From contig NZ_FRCM01000003.1 in NCBI RefSeq assembly GCF_900142915.1, forward strand, positions 434,504 through 498,503: a stretch of 64,000 nucleotides of DNA, read 5' to 3'. Shown here piece after piece: positions 34,114-42,151 of the stretch. A program made the position numbers and the translations under genes. Under the pieces are notes generated by a model. The model was not told where the DNA came from, made no database searches, and saw nothing but the letters and a program-made list of their open reading frames with translations. How positions within the stretch are numbered: the stretch's first letter is position 1; each line of letters starts with the position of its first letter. This DNA is from Mucilaginibacter sp. OK098. GTDB taxonomy: Bacteria; Bacteroidota; Bacteroidia; Sphingobacteriales; Sphingobacteriaceae.

Positions 34114-35149
34114 TTTTTAACAATTTAATACTTACTGAAAATGAGTCACGCCCTTCTTTGATAATAATTTCATCTCCCGACCAAAGACGGTATCTTTCTG
34201 CCAGGTTAGCCAGTCCATAATTAGTTGACGGGGCCTTCATTTTTTTCTTCTGCAGATTATTGCTGATGATCAACCGTTCATCTTTCTGACTAATTTGTAC
34301 CCTCAACGGATCTTCCCGCGTAAAATCGTTGTGCTTAATGGCATTTTCAAGGAGCGGCTGCAATGAAAAAGAAGGCAGGTAATAGCTTTTTAATGTTTCT
34401 TCCGGTAATGTTATCGTACAGTCCAATGCTTCACCGAACCTGATCCGCTGCATTTCAAGATAGTCGCTTAACAATCTTACTTCATCTTCCAGGGTCGAGA
34501 TCCTGGATGCATGATGAAAAATGGATGCCCTTAAAAAATTAGCCATATGAACAATATACGTATCCGCTGCATGCGTGTCTTTGTGATAAAGCGCTTTTAA
34601 GGTATTAAGCGCATTAAACAAAAAATGGGGTTGGATCTGCTGTTTCAAAAGCAGGTTAGAAGCTTCTGCATTCGCCGTTTTTAATTTGGAAAGTTCCAGG
34701 TCGGCATACAATTTATGTTCATATAACAACACGGAATTGTGCAACAGCATGATAAGCGTATTGATGACGATACCAGACCCGACAAATGCGAAGAACGAGC
34801 CAACATCCCAAAATGACCATGTTCTGCCTGATACGTAAGAAAAGCAGGGCCTTAAAAGGAGATAGATCAAGACACTGACAGGATAGGTTAACAGGACACG
34901 GTAAGTTGAAAATTTTCGCGACCTGATCGAAAAGTATTTTGCCAACAACATCATCAAAAAGATATCAGCATGCCCCACCAGCAAAATACCCGATGTTGTA
35001 AGCAGCGTAAACGGGATGATATGGCCCGGTGTGTTGCTATTATAAACAACCAAATAGAAGATAAAACCGATGATTATAGCCTGTAGCCAGGTAAGGCGGC
35101 TTAATCGTTTTATTGGTAGCTTCTCTTCCATAATAACAAATGTAGGCAA
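34094..35149 (-). CDS. LytS-type sensor histidine kinase
   Basis: A 351-residue protein; ATG at 35131 (MEEKLPIKRL) is an equally good start. Four membrane helices occupy about 20-145. The His_kinase (PF06580) motif QQIQPHFLFNALNTLKAL carries His175, and the ATPase part has LLENAIKHNDF and YGLANLAERYRLW. The family phosphorylates LytTR regulators such as its downstream neighbour. There is no extracellular sensor domain, so the signal is probably sensed in the membrane. Confidence 0.92.
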   Translation of the reverse strand: MPTFVIMEEKLPIKRLSRLTWLQAIIIGFIFYLVVYNSNTPGHIIPFTLLTTSGILLVGHADIFLMMLLAKYFSIRSRKFSTYRVLLTYPVSVLIYLLLRPCFSYVSGRTWSFWDVGSFFAFVGSGIVINTLIMLLHNSVLLYEHKLYADLELSKLKTANAEASNLLLKQQIQPHFLFNALNTLKALYHKDTHAADTYIVHMANFLRASIFHHASRISTLEDEVRLLSDYLEMQRIRFGEALDCTITLPEETLKSYYLPSFSLQPLLENAIKHNDFTREDPLRVQISQKDERLIISNNLQKKKMKAPSTNYGLANLAERYRLWSGDEIIIKEGRDSFSVSIKLLKNEYSNN

Positions 35150-35302
35150 TAGATATAATGTTATTAACGATTGTTAACCGAAGCGGGCAAAAGCAGGCCC
35201 GAACCGTTCAAACTTGAGTTGAAATGGTACCGGGACAGTTACAAATGCCTCACCTAAGCGGCACAGCCCTCATGAACGTCTAAAAAATAAACAACTGTGA
35301 AT

Positions 35303-35425
35303 AATCCTCCGCGGCTGGGAGGCCTCAAAAAAGCGCGAAGCTAAAGTCTCTCCGCTAACCAGCGGAGGAGATTTAGAGGGGGCGACAAGGCTTTTGGGGA
35401 GAATCTCGTTTATGTTATCCTTTAA
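35303..35425. repeat. Palindromic dispersed repeat, second copy
   Basis: Carries the same 49-base core as 32981-33125, in the same orientation. The left terminal arm is replaced by unrelated sequence (AATCCTCCGCGGCTGGGAGG). Similarity continues past the core (GGCTTTTGGGGAGAATCTCG against GCTTTTGAGGAGGATCACGC) to about 35425. The rest of 35150-35591 shows no gene. Confidence 0.7.
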
Positions 35426-35591
35426 CTTAATGACATTGGGCCCAATCAGTGGCCCATACTGCGTTTTTTTCAAACTATCTATAATAACGTTGAGGTGTTA
35501 TTTTGCCCGCCTCACTATGTTTTTAATAGCCCGGCGTATGGAATGCCGATACTTTCGCTTCAAAATAAATGTCAAATTAAATTTTACAACT

Positions 35592-36035
35592 ATGAAAAAG
35601 ACAACTGTATTAGGTATTAACCTGCTAATTGGCCTGCTGTTTATTTTCCTTGCTTCTTATATCCAGGCACAGGAAACACAGGTTAAAGTTACCGGGATCA
35701 GATCCCCGAAAGGAAAGATCATACTCAATGTATTTAAAGACAATGCGAGCTATGATGATGAAAAGCCTTATAAGACATTCACGTTCGACAAAACAGGCAT
35801 CACTGACGGTACACTCGTGTTGAAATGCAAACTCGAACCCGGAATTTACGGGTTCACCATGGTGGACGATGAAAACAGCAATGGCAAGATCGACAAAAAT
35901 TTAATCAGAATCCCGAAAGAAGGATTTGGCTTTTCCAACTTCTTTATGGAAAAGATGAAAAAGCCAGCGTTCGATGACTTTAAAGTCGATCTGAAAACCC
36001 AGTCTAAAATTGATATCAGGGTAAAATACATGTAA
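35592..36035 (+). CDS. Secreted DUF2141 protein
   Basis: 147 residues from ATG at 35592. This start gives the signal peptide MKKTTVLGINLLIGLLFIFL with cleavage near IQAQ. The mature domain matches DUF2141: strand VKVTGIRSPKGKIILNVFKD, then LEPGIYGFTMVDDENSNGKI with its acidic, calcium-like loop, then GFGFSNF. The family is exported and of unknown role. It is read with the DUF4397 lipoprotein gene 60 bases downstream, perhaps as one transcript that ends at the hairpin near 36800. Confidence 0.85.
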   Translation: MKKTTVLGINLLIGLLFIFLASYIQAQETQVKVTGIRSPKGKIILNVFKDNASYDDEKPYKTFTFDKTGITDGTLVLKCKLEPGIYGFTMVDDENSNGKIDKNLIRIPKEGFGFSNFFMEKMKKPAFDDFKVDLKTQSKIDIRVKYM

Positions 36036-36095
36036 GCAGGTCGCCCGGCTTATTTAAACAACAAACGGATTAGAAATCAACAACAACAATTTAAA

Positions 36096-36782
36096 ATGAA
36101 AACAACATCAATTTATAGCAAACTATTCGCAGGCCTGGCCCTGCTGATAACGGCAGGATCTTTTTCCTCATGTAAAAAAAATAATATAGACCCTTCAGGG
36201 CAATTTCACCTAAAAGTCGTGAACGCGTCCGCAACTGCCGGCCCGCAAAGCTTTACACTGGCAGGAACTGTGTTGGTAAGCGGCGGACTTAATTTTACCG
36301 ATGCCTCCGCTTATATCACAAGTCCTTCCGGAACAAGGTTGGTTGCAGAATTCAAAAACGACGGAACAAATAATGTTTATGCTTCCGGCGAGATCTGGAC
36401 GGCAAACACTATAGACCAAACGGTGTACCTGGCCGGAAATGGTTCAAAGGCCCGGGTTAAAGTGTATACAGACGATCTGGGCGTTCCCAACAACGGCAAG
36501 GTAAAGATCAAATTCATCCATTTAAGTGATGACGCACCTTCTGTTATCACCATAAAAAACTCATCAGGAGATGACCTGGTGACTACTTTGGCCAGGGATA
36601 TTTCCAGCGATTACAAATATGTAGACCCTGGAACCTTTTCTGTCCAATTTTATGGCTCCGCGTCCAGGAATAACATCGGGAACTTTAATGTGACGGATCT
36701 GCAAGCCGGTAAAATTTATACCCTGTACCTAACGGATTCCGCCAATGGCAGCCTCCTTCTGAACAAGGTTCTTCATAATTAA
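36096..36782 (+). CDS. DUF4397-type lipoprotein
   Basis: A 228-residue protein with a lipoprotein signal (LLITAGSFSSCKK, Cys27). The body is two or more beta-rich modules typical of DUF4397: FHLKVVNASATAGPQSFTLA, then KVKIKFIHLSDDAPSVITIK. DUF4397 proteins are surface or periplasmic and of unknown function. The gene is followed 10 bases later by a strong terminator. Confidence 0.8.
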   Translation: MKTTSIYSKLFAGLALLITAGSFSSCKKNNIDPSGQFHLKVVNASATAGPQSFTLAGTVLVSGGLNFTDASAYITSPSGTRLVAEFKNDGTNNVYASGEIWTANTIDQTVYLAGNGSKARVKVYTDDLGVPNNGKVKIKFIHLSDDAPSVITIKNSSGDDLVTTLARDISSDYKYVDPGTFSVQFYGSASRNNIGNFNVTDLQAGKIYTLYLTDSANGSLLLNKVLHN

Positions 36783-36792
36783 GGAAAACAAA

Positions 36793-36832
36793 GCCGGCAA
36801 TTATGTTATACTTAATATAATTGCCGGCTTGG
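36793..36832 (+). terminator. Terminator after the DUF4397 gene
   Basis: GCCGGCAATTAT (from 36793) pairs with ATAATTGCCGGC (ending 36828), a 12-base perfect stem with a GC-rich base, followed by TTGGCTGCTTTT. It can serve the DUF2141/DUF4397 genes on the plus strand. Confidence 0.75.
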
Positions 36833-36872
36833 CTGCTTTTCCACAGTGACCGGCATCTACAAAAATTGAATT

Positions 36873-36906
36873 ATAGTCTGATGAAAGCAAAGTTCCATCA
36901 GACTAT
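36873..36906. terminator. Hairpin at the 3' end of the fucosidase fragment
   Basis: ATAGTCTGATG (36873-36883) and CATCAGACTAT (36896-36906) are perfect 11-base complements around a 12-base loop. The right arm contains the stop codon (36903-36905) of the fragment at 36903-37073. It may terminate the DUF3472 transcript on the minus strand. Confidence 0.55.
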
Positions 36907-37073
36907 TCTACATCAGTAAAAACATTAATATCAAAGTGAATAAACATGCCGTATTTGTGTTCCATCTGATCTTTCCCTGGCTTAACGGAAGGAACCGGAG
37001 TAGATATTCCTGGCTGGGCGAATGAAATACCTGGTAGAAGATACAGCAAATATATCAGTGATAATTTTTTCAT
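36903..37073 (-). pseudogene. Truncated alpha-L-fucosidase (GH29), first 56 codons only
   Basis: ATG at 37073 starts a 56-residue frame: a signal peptide (MKKLSLIYLLYLLPGISFAQ) and then MEHKYGMFIHFDINVFTDVE, the classic start of the GH29 barrel ('K-GmFIHFgiNtFtd-EW'). The stop codon takes the place of the expected Trp. No further GH29 motif is found in any frame below 36903. It is therefore the 5' end of a deleted gene. It lies 25 bases downstream of the DUF3472 gene and was probably its operon partner. An intact GH29 gene exists at 4602-5975. Confidence 0.75.
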
Positions 37074-37098
37074 ATTTAGCCAGGAATATTGACAGCTG

Positions 37099-38220
37099 TT
37101 AAGGTTTCTTTTCCTCCAATACTGTATTTTTAATCGGGGATTGCTGACCGAAAATATCCGTTATCTGCAAGGTGATATAATAGTTTTGATATTTTAAATT
37201 CAAACCTTTTACTCCAATTGCTATACTGTTCAAATCGGGATCAGTCCCTTTTATTGATGCCAGGGGCTTTCCGCTGTATGAACTGTTATCAAATATTTGC
37301 ACCTCATAACTTAACTGTGGTGTGGCTGTTTGCAGAATACTCCAGTTAACAAATATCTTTTTTTGCGAATGGTCATAATAAGAAGCAAGGTCATAAACAT
37401 CCGCAGCGATGGTCGCTGGATTGTCTTTTTGAATTACAGGATAAAAAGTCTTCTTTTGCCATGGGCTTGTTCCGCATGAGGTTACTTTTACCCCATCATT
37501 ACCATATCGTTCTGCCTTCCATGAACCATCACCGGCTTCGGCTACCAATGAATCAGGGTGCAGCCATTTATGCTGATCACTTAGCATCCAGTAAGATTTG
37601 TATATAGCTACCCTGGAACTTTTCTGCTCATCTGCAAAATTTTCAAGAAAACTTCCAATGTCGCCATGCAACATAGCCTCCTTTTCTGGCACAGAAAAAG
37701 TCACATAATGTCTGTAAGTTTTTTCACTTTGATCATATATCCAATAGCCAACAAGTGTTGTAGAATCATTTACTGACCATCGCCTTACAATGTTGGTATA
37801 CCAATGATCCGGCTTCCATCCAAAGTCGGCATGCGAGTGCAATCCTGTGCCTTCGCCCCCAAAGCCCCCAACAAAAGTTAGTGGGTCTTTATATTGATCG
37901 GATATCTGTATTTTATTGGGGAAATCCCAAATAGAGAATATGTTATTTGGCATGCGTGTTTCTGTTAACCCTGCCTTTTGAATGCCACAATAGCCGCCAC
38001 TTTTCCCTATGCCAAATTGTACTGAACAGGCGTAAGTGTAGGGCGCCATACCATCAGACGGAATCATCACATCAGCCATCATAAGCACGGCATTATTTTT
38101 CGCCATGTGTACTGCTTTTACATACGGCCCCCATTTCGGACAGCTTTGCTGGGCAAAGCTATGTGATGATAAAGTAATAATTAAGATGGCTATTAAAAGA
38201 GGCTTAATTTTTGATTTCAT
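37099..38220 (-). CDS. Secreted DUF3472 protein
   Basis: A 373-residue protein with a signal peptide (about 1-23, ending SHSFAQ). It has the DUF3472 features: CSVQFGIGKSGGYCGIQKAG, FGGEGTGLHSHADFGWKPDH and WYTNIVRRW. A C-terminal Ig/fibronectin-like part follows from about 290 (KIFVNWSILQTATPQLSYEV). DUF3472 proteins occur next to glycan-degrading enzymes and probably bind or cut carbohydrate, but no activity is established. The neighbouring fucosidase fragment supports a glycan context. Confidence 0.8.
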   Translation of the reverse strand: MKSKIKPLLIAILIITLSSHSFAQQSCPKWGPYVKAVHMAKNNAVLMMADVMIPSDGMAPYTYACSVQFGIGKSGGYCGIQKAGLTETRMPNNIFSIWDFPNKIQISDQYKDPLTFVGGFGGEGTGLHSHADFGWKPDHWYTNIVRRWSVNDSTTLVGYWIYDQSEKTYRHYVTFSVPEKEAMLHGDIGSFLENFADEQKSSRVAIYKSYWMLSDQHKWLHPDSLVAEAGDGSWKAERYGNDGVKVTSCGTSPWQKKTFYPVIQKDNPATIAADVYDLASYYDHSQKKIFVNWSILQTATPQLSYEVQIFDNSSYSGKPLASIKGTDPDLNSIAIGVKGLNLKYQNYYITLQITDIFGQQSPIKNTVLEEKKP

Positions 38221-38303
38221 TTGATTTGCATGTTTTTAAAGAGAATTAAGTAGGTTGAAGTAGAGTTCCGCATTTTTTACATTCTTCCAGGTTTATTTAT
38301 ATA

Positions 38304-38339
38304 AACAACCCACTAAATAGTATTATTTAGCGGGTTGTT
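38304..38339 (-). terminator. Terminator after the GG-leader peptide gene
   Basis: AACAACCC (38304-38311) pairs with GGGTTGTT (38332-38339). The stem continues inward with CTAAATA/TATTTAG apart from one mismatch. On the minus strand it lies 104 bases downstream of the peptide gene stop and upstream of the DUF3472 start. Confidence 0.6.
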
Positions 38340-38442
38340 GAACAAGGTTAATTCCCAAATGGAACTAATTTTGTGGTTATTCATTTACATAAATAATGCT
38401 CCACAGTTTCATTATTTATTCGCAATGAAAATTGCAGGTGTA

Positions 38443-38664
38443 TTATGCGGCACTGCAGTGTAAAGGCCAGCCCGTTCCACCACAAGGGTTATTACATATA
38501 GGATACTTTGGATCTTTGCAATCTGTATCATCATAACAAATATTTTCCTGGCAAGGACCACCGGTAGTTGTGGGACTACTTCCCCCCAACACATTTTTCA
38601 TTTGTGCCCTGGTAAGTATTTCAGTTGCGCCGAATTCCAGCGCTTTTAATTTTAACTTTTTCAT
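38443..38664 (-). CDS. GG-leader, cysteine-rich peptide precursor (RiPP-like)
   Basis: A 73-residue peptide. Residues 1-28 (MKKLKLKALEFGATEILTRA, then QMKNVLGG) match the Bacteroidota double-glycine leader: basic start, 'LTRAQMKNVLGG' and a Gly-Gly cut site. The remaining 45 residues are rich in Cys (38, 43, 49, 57, 61, 70), Pro, Gly and Asp, with no known core motif. Leaders of this kind are cut and exported by C39-peptidase ABC transporters, but none is in the window, nor is a maturase. Six cysteines could form three disulfides or be modified. It is alone, with its own terminator. Confidence 0.75.
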   Translation of the reverse strand: MKKLKLKALEFGATEILTRAQMKNVLGGSSPTTTGGPCQENICYDDTDCKDPKYPICNNPCGGTGWPLHCSAA

Positions 38665-38891
38665 TTGATTATGTTAGTTTTTTAAAAAAATATGTTTGTA
38701 CTAGTTTACTTTGGGGATTACTTATTCTCCAACCCGTCTACTTCCCGCGTATACAGGCTTATTTTTCTTTTAATTTCTATTTTATGGCCTCCTTTCTTTA
38801 TTGTTTTCCGGTTTAAACCATTAACACTATAGGGGTGCAATTACAGCCGCTTTTATTTATCTAATATTTAACTCGCAAATAAGCTATTCTT

Positions 38892-39890
38892 CTATGGCAC
38901 ATGCGTTACATCGGGGAACTGCATGGTTACCAGGTACGATCCGGGTACATATATACGTATCGGGAATCGCGGATTCAGGCTCCACATTCCATCCGGTTGT
39001 CCGTCAATATGTACAAGATTTGTAGGTATCCTGTAATAGGCATTAAATCCGTTTGGTAATTGATTTAATGGAAATGGCGTAAAAGGAAATTTAAAGATCA
39101 TTGCCTGGTCCGTAATAGAATAGAAATTAGTAAAATCCTGGAGTGTTTGTAAATACGGGGGGCTGGGATTTAAACCCGTTGCGGGCCTTCTTTGAATTTC
39201 GCCCTTTTTGGGATTGAAATACACGCCGTTTTTATCTAAAAATTGAACAGTTACTATATTTGGTGTATCAGCCACCCTTGTAATTGTAAGAACAGGAACG
39301 CCTGCTAATTTAGAAACGCTTTCATTTCCAACTTTAAACAATTTATCATATTGTGTACCCAAAGCCGGAACAGCATCATAGGTAGTAGTATCTCTAAGTA
39401 TAAAATCGCCGATTTTAGGATATACTCTTGTACCGGTTTCATTTTTTATTTCTAAATCAAATTGATATTCCCCCCCCGGCAGCTTTAAAGCGCCATAGTT
39501 AGCAACAATTTGACCACTTGCAGGATTAACTGAAATTGGTGCTGTATTAACTGTTTTAAGCTTAGCATTTATCAGTTGCAGGGTTGTATCTGTTTTAGGG
39601 TTATATAATCCTGTCCATATCTGCACCGGAAAGGTTTTAGCAAAAAGCGTGTCTAATACTTTACCCGTTGCTTTATCGTAATAATGAAGCACCCTGACAG
39701 AAAAAGGCTGTGACGTCCCGTCGCCATTCAATCCAGCACTAAGAAAGGCACGTCCCTTTGGAATTAATATGGGGCTTTGCTCATAATGAATGTATGGACT
39801 AAGAAACCCATCAGTAGTTTTTTTACAAGCATACGTTGCTGCAAAACATATTAATAGCGATGTTATATAAAAAAATGATTTACGTTTCAT
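38892..39890 (-). CDS. DUF5007-type lipoprotein
   Basis: 332 residues from ATG at 39890; the frame is open to 39938 but this start gives a lipoprotein signal (SLLICFAATYACKK, Cys near 22). The sequence after the signal, GFLSPYIHYEQSPILIPKGR, is typical of DUF5007, and the body is beta-rich with MWSLNPRFPIRIYVPGSYLV near the end. The family is always found behind SusC/SusD genes and is thought to be a surface glycan- or protein-binding subunit. Last gene of the sigma/FecR locus, 7 bases after the fasciclin gene. Confidence 0.8.
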   Translation of the reverse strand: MKRKSFFYITSLLICFAATYACKKTTDGFLSPYIHYEQSPILIPKGRAFLSAGLNGDGTSQPFSVRVLHYYDKATGKVLDTLFAKTFPVQIWTGLYNPKTDTTLQLINAKLKTVNTAPISVNPASGQIVANYGALKLPGGEYQFDLEIKNETGTRVYPKIGDFILRDTTTYDAVPALGTQYDKLFKVGNESVSKLAGVPVLTITRVADTPNIVTVQFLDKNGVYFNPKKGEIQRRPATGLNPSPPYLQTLQDFTNFYSITDQAMIFKFPFTPFPLNQLPNGFNAYYRIPTNLVHIDGQPDGMWSLNPRFPIRIYVPGSYLVTMQFPDVTHVP

Positions 39891-39897
39891 ATTGCTT

Positions 39898-40587
39898 TTA
39901 GTGTTTAAAAAATAAAACATGTGAATTACTAAGAACATTTAATTGACCTGTGGAAGTGGTTAGCCCTGATGTTTGACATAAAACCCTGACGCCAACGGTA
40001 TCAGGAATTTGTGATGCCACAACTACCGGGGGTAAGTGCCCTTTAATAAAAGTATAATACTCAATACGTGGCGCCGTGCTTACAGCCGAAGTATACCCCA
40101 GGTTTGTATCGAATGTTTGTTCGTAGGAGATAACCGCCTGGCTTCCGTTTTTTGCTGTATTAAAAACAACTCCGCTTTCTGTAAGGGAGCTGGCAATAAT
40201 TTTTTGTGGTATGATATAAGTATTAAGCGAATCTTTGAATGTGTTTAAATCATATTTGATCAAAGTATCAATGCTATACCTGGCAAACGGATTATTTTTT
40301 TGGGCGGCAATCGTTTTTGCCTGCAGATAATTATTAATTGAGAAATCTGTAGGGGCGTAAAAAGTTATTCCTTTTGCGTTAATTACATCCTTTAATCCGG
40401 CTTTATCAATTACCAGCAATAAGGTGTCAAACATCTTATACCTGTTATTTTTCAAATAGTCATAAGTGCTTAATGTGGTGGTAGCGTTTTCCAGCTTGCC
40501 ACCTATAATATAGTTGTCCTTTTTGCATGCAACAAAAACAATATTGGCCAATGCAAAAACTATAATGAGTTTACTAATATTTTTCAT
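39898..40587 (-). CDS. Fasciclin-domain lipoprotein
   Basis: 229 residues from ATG at 40587, giving the lipoprotein signal KLIIVFALANIVFVACKKDN. A fasciclin (FAS1) domain covers about 40-200: YDYLKNNRYKMFDTLLLVID, then KGITFYAPTDFSINNYL. FAS1 domains mediate adhesion to carbohydrate or protein, and in SusC/D loci of Bacteroidota they occur as accessory surface proteins. It lies 20 bases after SusD and 7 before the DUF5007 gene. Confidence 0.85.
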   Translation of the reverse strand: MKNISKLIIVFALANIVFVACKKDNYIIGGKLENATTTLSTYDYLKNNRYKMFDTLLLVIDKAGLKDVINAKGITFYAPTDFSINNYLQAKTIAAQKNNPFARYSIDTLIKYDLNTFKDSLNTYIIPQKIIASSLTESGVVFNTAKNGSQAVISYEQTFDTNLGYTSAVSTAPRIEYYTFIKGHLPPVVVASQIPDTVGVRVLCQTSGLTTSTGQLNVLSNSHVLFFKH

Positions 40588-40607
40588 CTTTTCTTTGTTT
40601 AAGTTAA

Positions 40608-42143
40608 TTATTGACCAGCTTGTGCCCACCATGGGTTTTGTGTTAATAAGGGATCCTGTGGCAAAAGCGTTCTTAAATCCAGCGGCCATTGATAACCTTT
40701 GTTAGCAATCCTGGTTGGCAAATAGCCATCTATAACATTGTAATAATTAGGATCATCAATAAGGCCTGAGCGCACCAGGTCAAAGTACCATTGGCCTTCG
40801 CCATATAGTTCCCTTCCCCGTTCGTCCATAATAGTATAAAGCAGGTCGCTGGGGCTGCTCGGAATGTATGGGCCAGTACCCGCCCGCTGCCGTACCCTGT
40901 TAAGGTAAGTTAGTGCAGTACCCTGGTCGCCTAAATCTATCGCTGCTTCTGCTTTTATTAAAAGTATATCGGCCAAACGTAACAATACCATATTATTACT
41001 CACAAAAGGCAGTGTTTTTTGCGATGGGTTCTGATATATTACATTGGCGTATTTAACCATTAAGGGGTTAATAGTTTGCAAACCATAGAATGTTGATTTA
41101 AGACGGGCATCCTGTGTTGAGGTTGTGTCAAACAGGCTGTTTACCAGGTCTAAATTCACTACCCAGTTGTCGCCCGACTTACCATTTACAAATGGAGTTG
41201 ATAAAAAAACCGAGAATACCCCAACGTTTCCATATTGATCAGGCTTTCCGTTCTGAGCTTCATTCTGGTTGGGTGAATAAAGCATATTCATTTCAAAAAT
41301 ACTTTCCTGGTCATGCCCCTTATAAATATTTGCCAGGCTTGACCCTGATTCAAGTGTGTATTGGCCATTCTGGATTACGCTATCAGCAGCTGCCGATGCC
41401 TGGCTGTACTGTTTTTGCCACATGTACACTTTTGATAAAAGCGCAAAAGCAGAACCTCTATTTGCCTGAACAGCAATTTTAGAGGCATCAGAATAGCCAT
41501 ACTTTAGCAGGCTGATACTCTTTTTGAGATCGCTTACAGCCTGGTTAAAGCCATCTGCATCACTGCTGCGGGCAATAGGTTTGGCATTGATCGGGTCAGT
41601 ATAAGCCTGGGTAACTATAACAGGCTGCCCCCAAACCTCTGTTATATAATAATAGCAATAAGCCCTTATAAAATAGGCTTCGCCTAAAATTTGATTCCTG
41701 GTTGCTACCGGGTCATCTGTGAAATTGGCCGCCGGGATAGCCGGCACTTTATTTAATATCAAATTACATTGACTTATAACCTGGTAAAAGCTCGTCCAGT
41801 TGTGGAGTACCCCCTCATTGTATGGCACGTAATTAAAGTTCCATCTGCCGGATGAACTTATGCTTCCAAGTGTCCAATCACTGCTGTAGCTGCTAAATTC
41901 ATTGGCTGTAGCATCACCGAAAATAAAGTATGCCTTATCGCTTGTTAAAGAGGTACGCAATAAACCATAAGCTCCGGCTAAGCCACTTTGTGCGGCTCTT
42001 TCTGTAGTCCAGAAATTAGCATCTGTTGGAGTATCAATTGGCCCCTCATTAATATATTTTTTGCACGAAGTCAGTAATCCAACACTGCAAAGAAATATTA
42101 TTGCAAAGTATTTACTTATAGAATTTTTCATTTGTAATTTCAT
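40608..42143 (-). CDS. SusD/RagB-family lipoprotein
   Basis: A 511-residue protein (ATG at 42131 is an alternative start). Lipoprotein signal LCSVGLLTSCKKY. SusD-like helical domain at about 30-240 with YFIRAYCYYYITEVWGQPVI; RagB/SusD C-terminal domain with MVLLRLADILLIKAEAAIDL and YLNRVRQRAG, ending QDPLLTQNPWW. It caps the SusC barrel encoded 8 bases upstream. Confidence 0.95.
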   Translation of the reverse strand: MKLQMKNSISKYFAIIFLCSVGLLTSCKKYINEGPIDTPTDANFWTTERAAQSGLAGAYGLLRTSLTSDKAYFIFGDATANEFSSYSSDWTLGSISSSGRWNFNYVPYNEGVLHNWTSFYQVISQCNLILNKVPAIPAANFTDDPVATRNQILGEAYFIRAYCYYYITEVWGQPVIVTQAYTDPINAKPIARSSDADGFNQAVSDLKKSISLLKYGYSDASKIAVQANRGSAFALLSKVYMWQKQYSQASAAADSVIQNGQYTLESGSSLANIYKGHDQESIFEMNMLYSPNQNEAQNGKPDQYGNVGVFSVFLSTPFVNGKSGDNWVVNLDLVNSLFDTTSTQDARLKSTFYGLQTINPLMVKYANVIYQNPSQKTLPFVSNNMVLLRLADILLIKAEAAIDLGDQGTALTYLNRVRQRAGTGPYIPSSPSDLLYTIMDERGRELYGEGQWYFDLVRSGLIDDPNYYNVIDGYLPTRIANKGYQWPLDLRTLLPQDPLLTQNPWWAQAGQ

Positions 42144-42151
42144 TGAATTAA

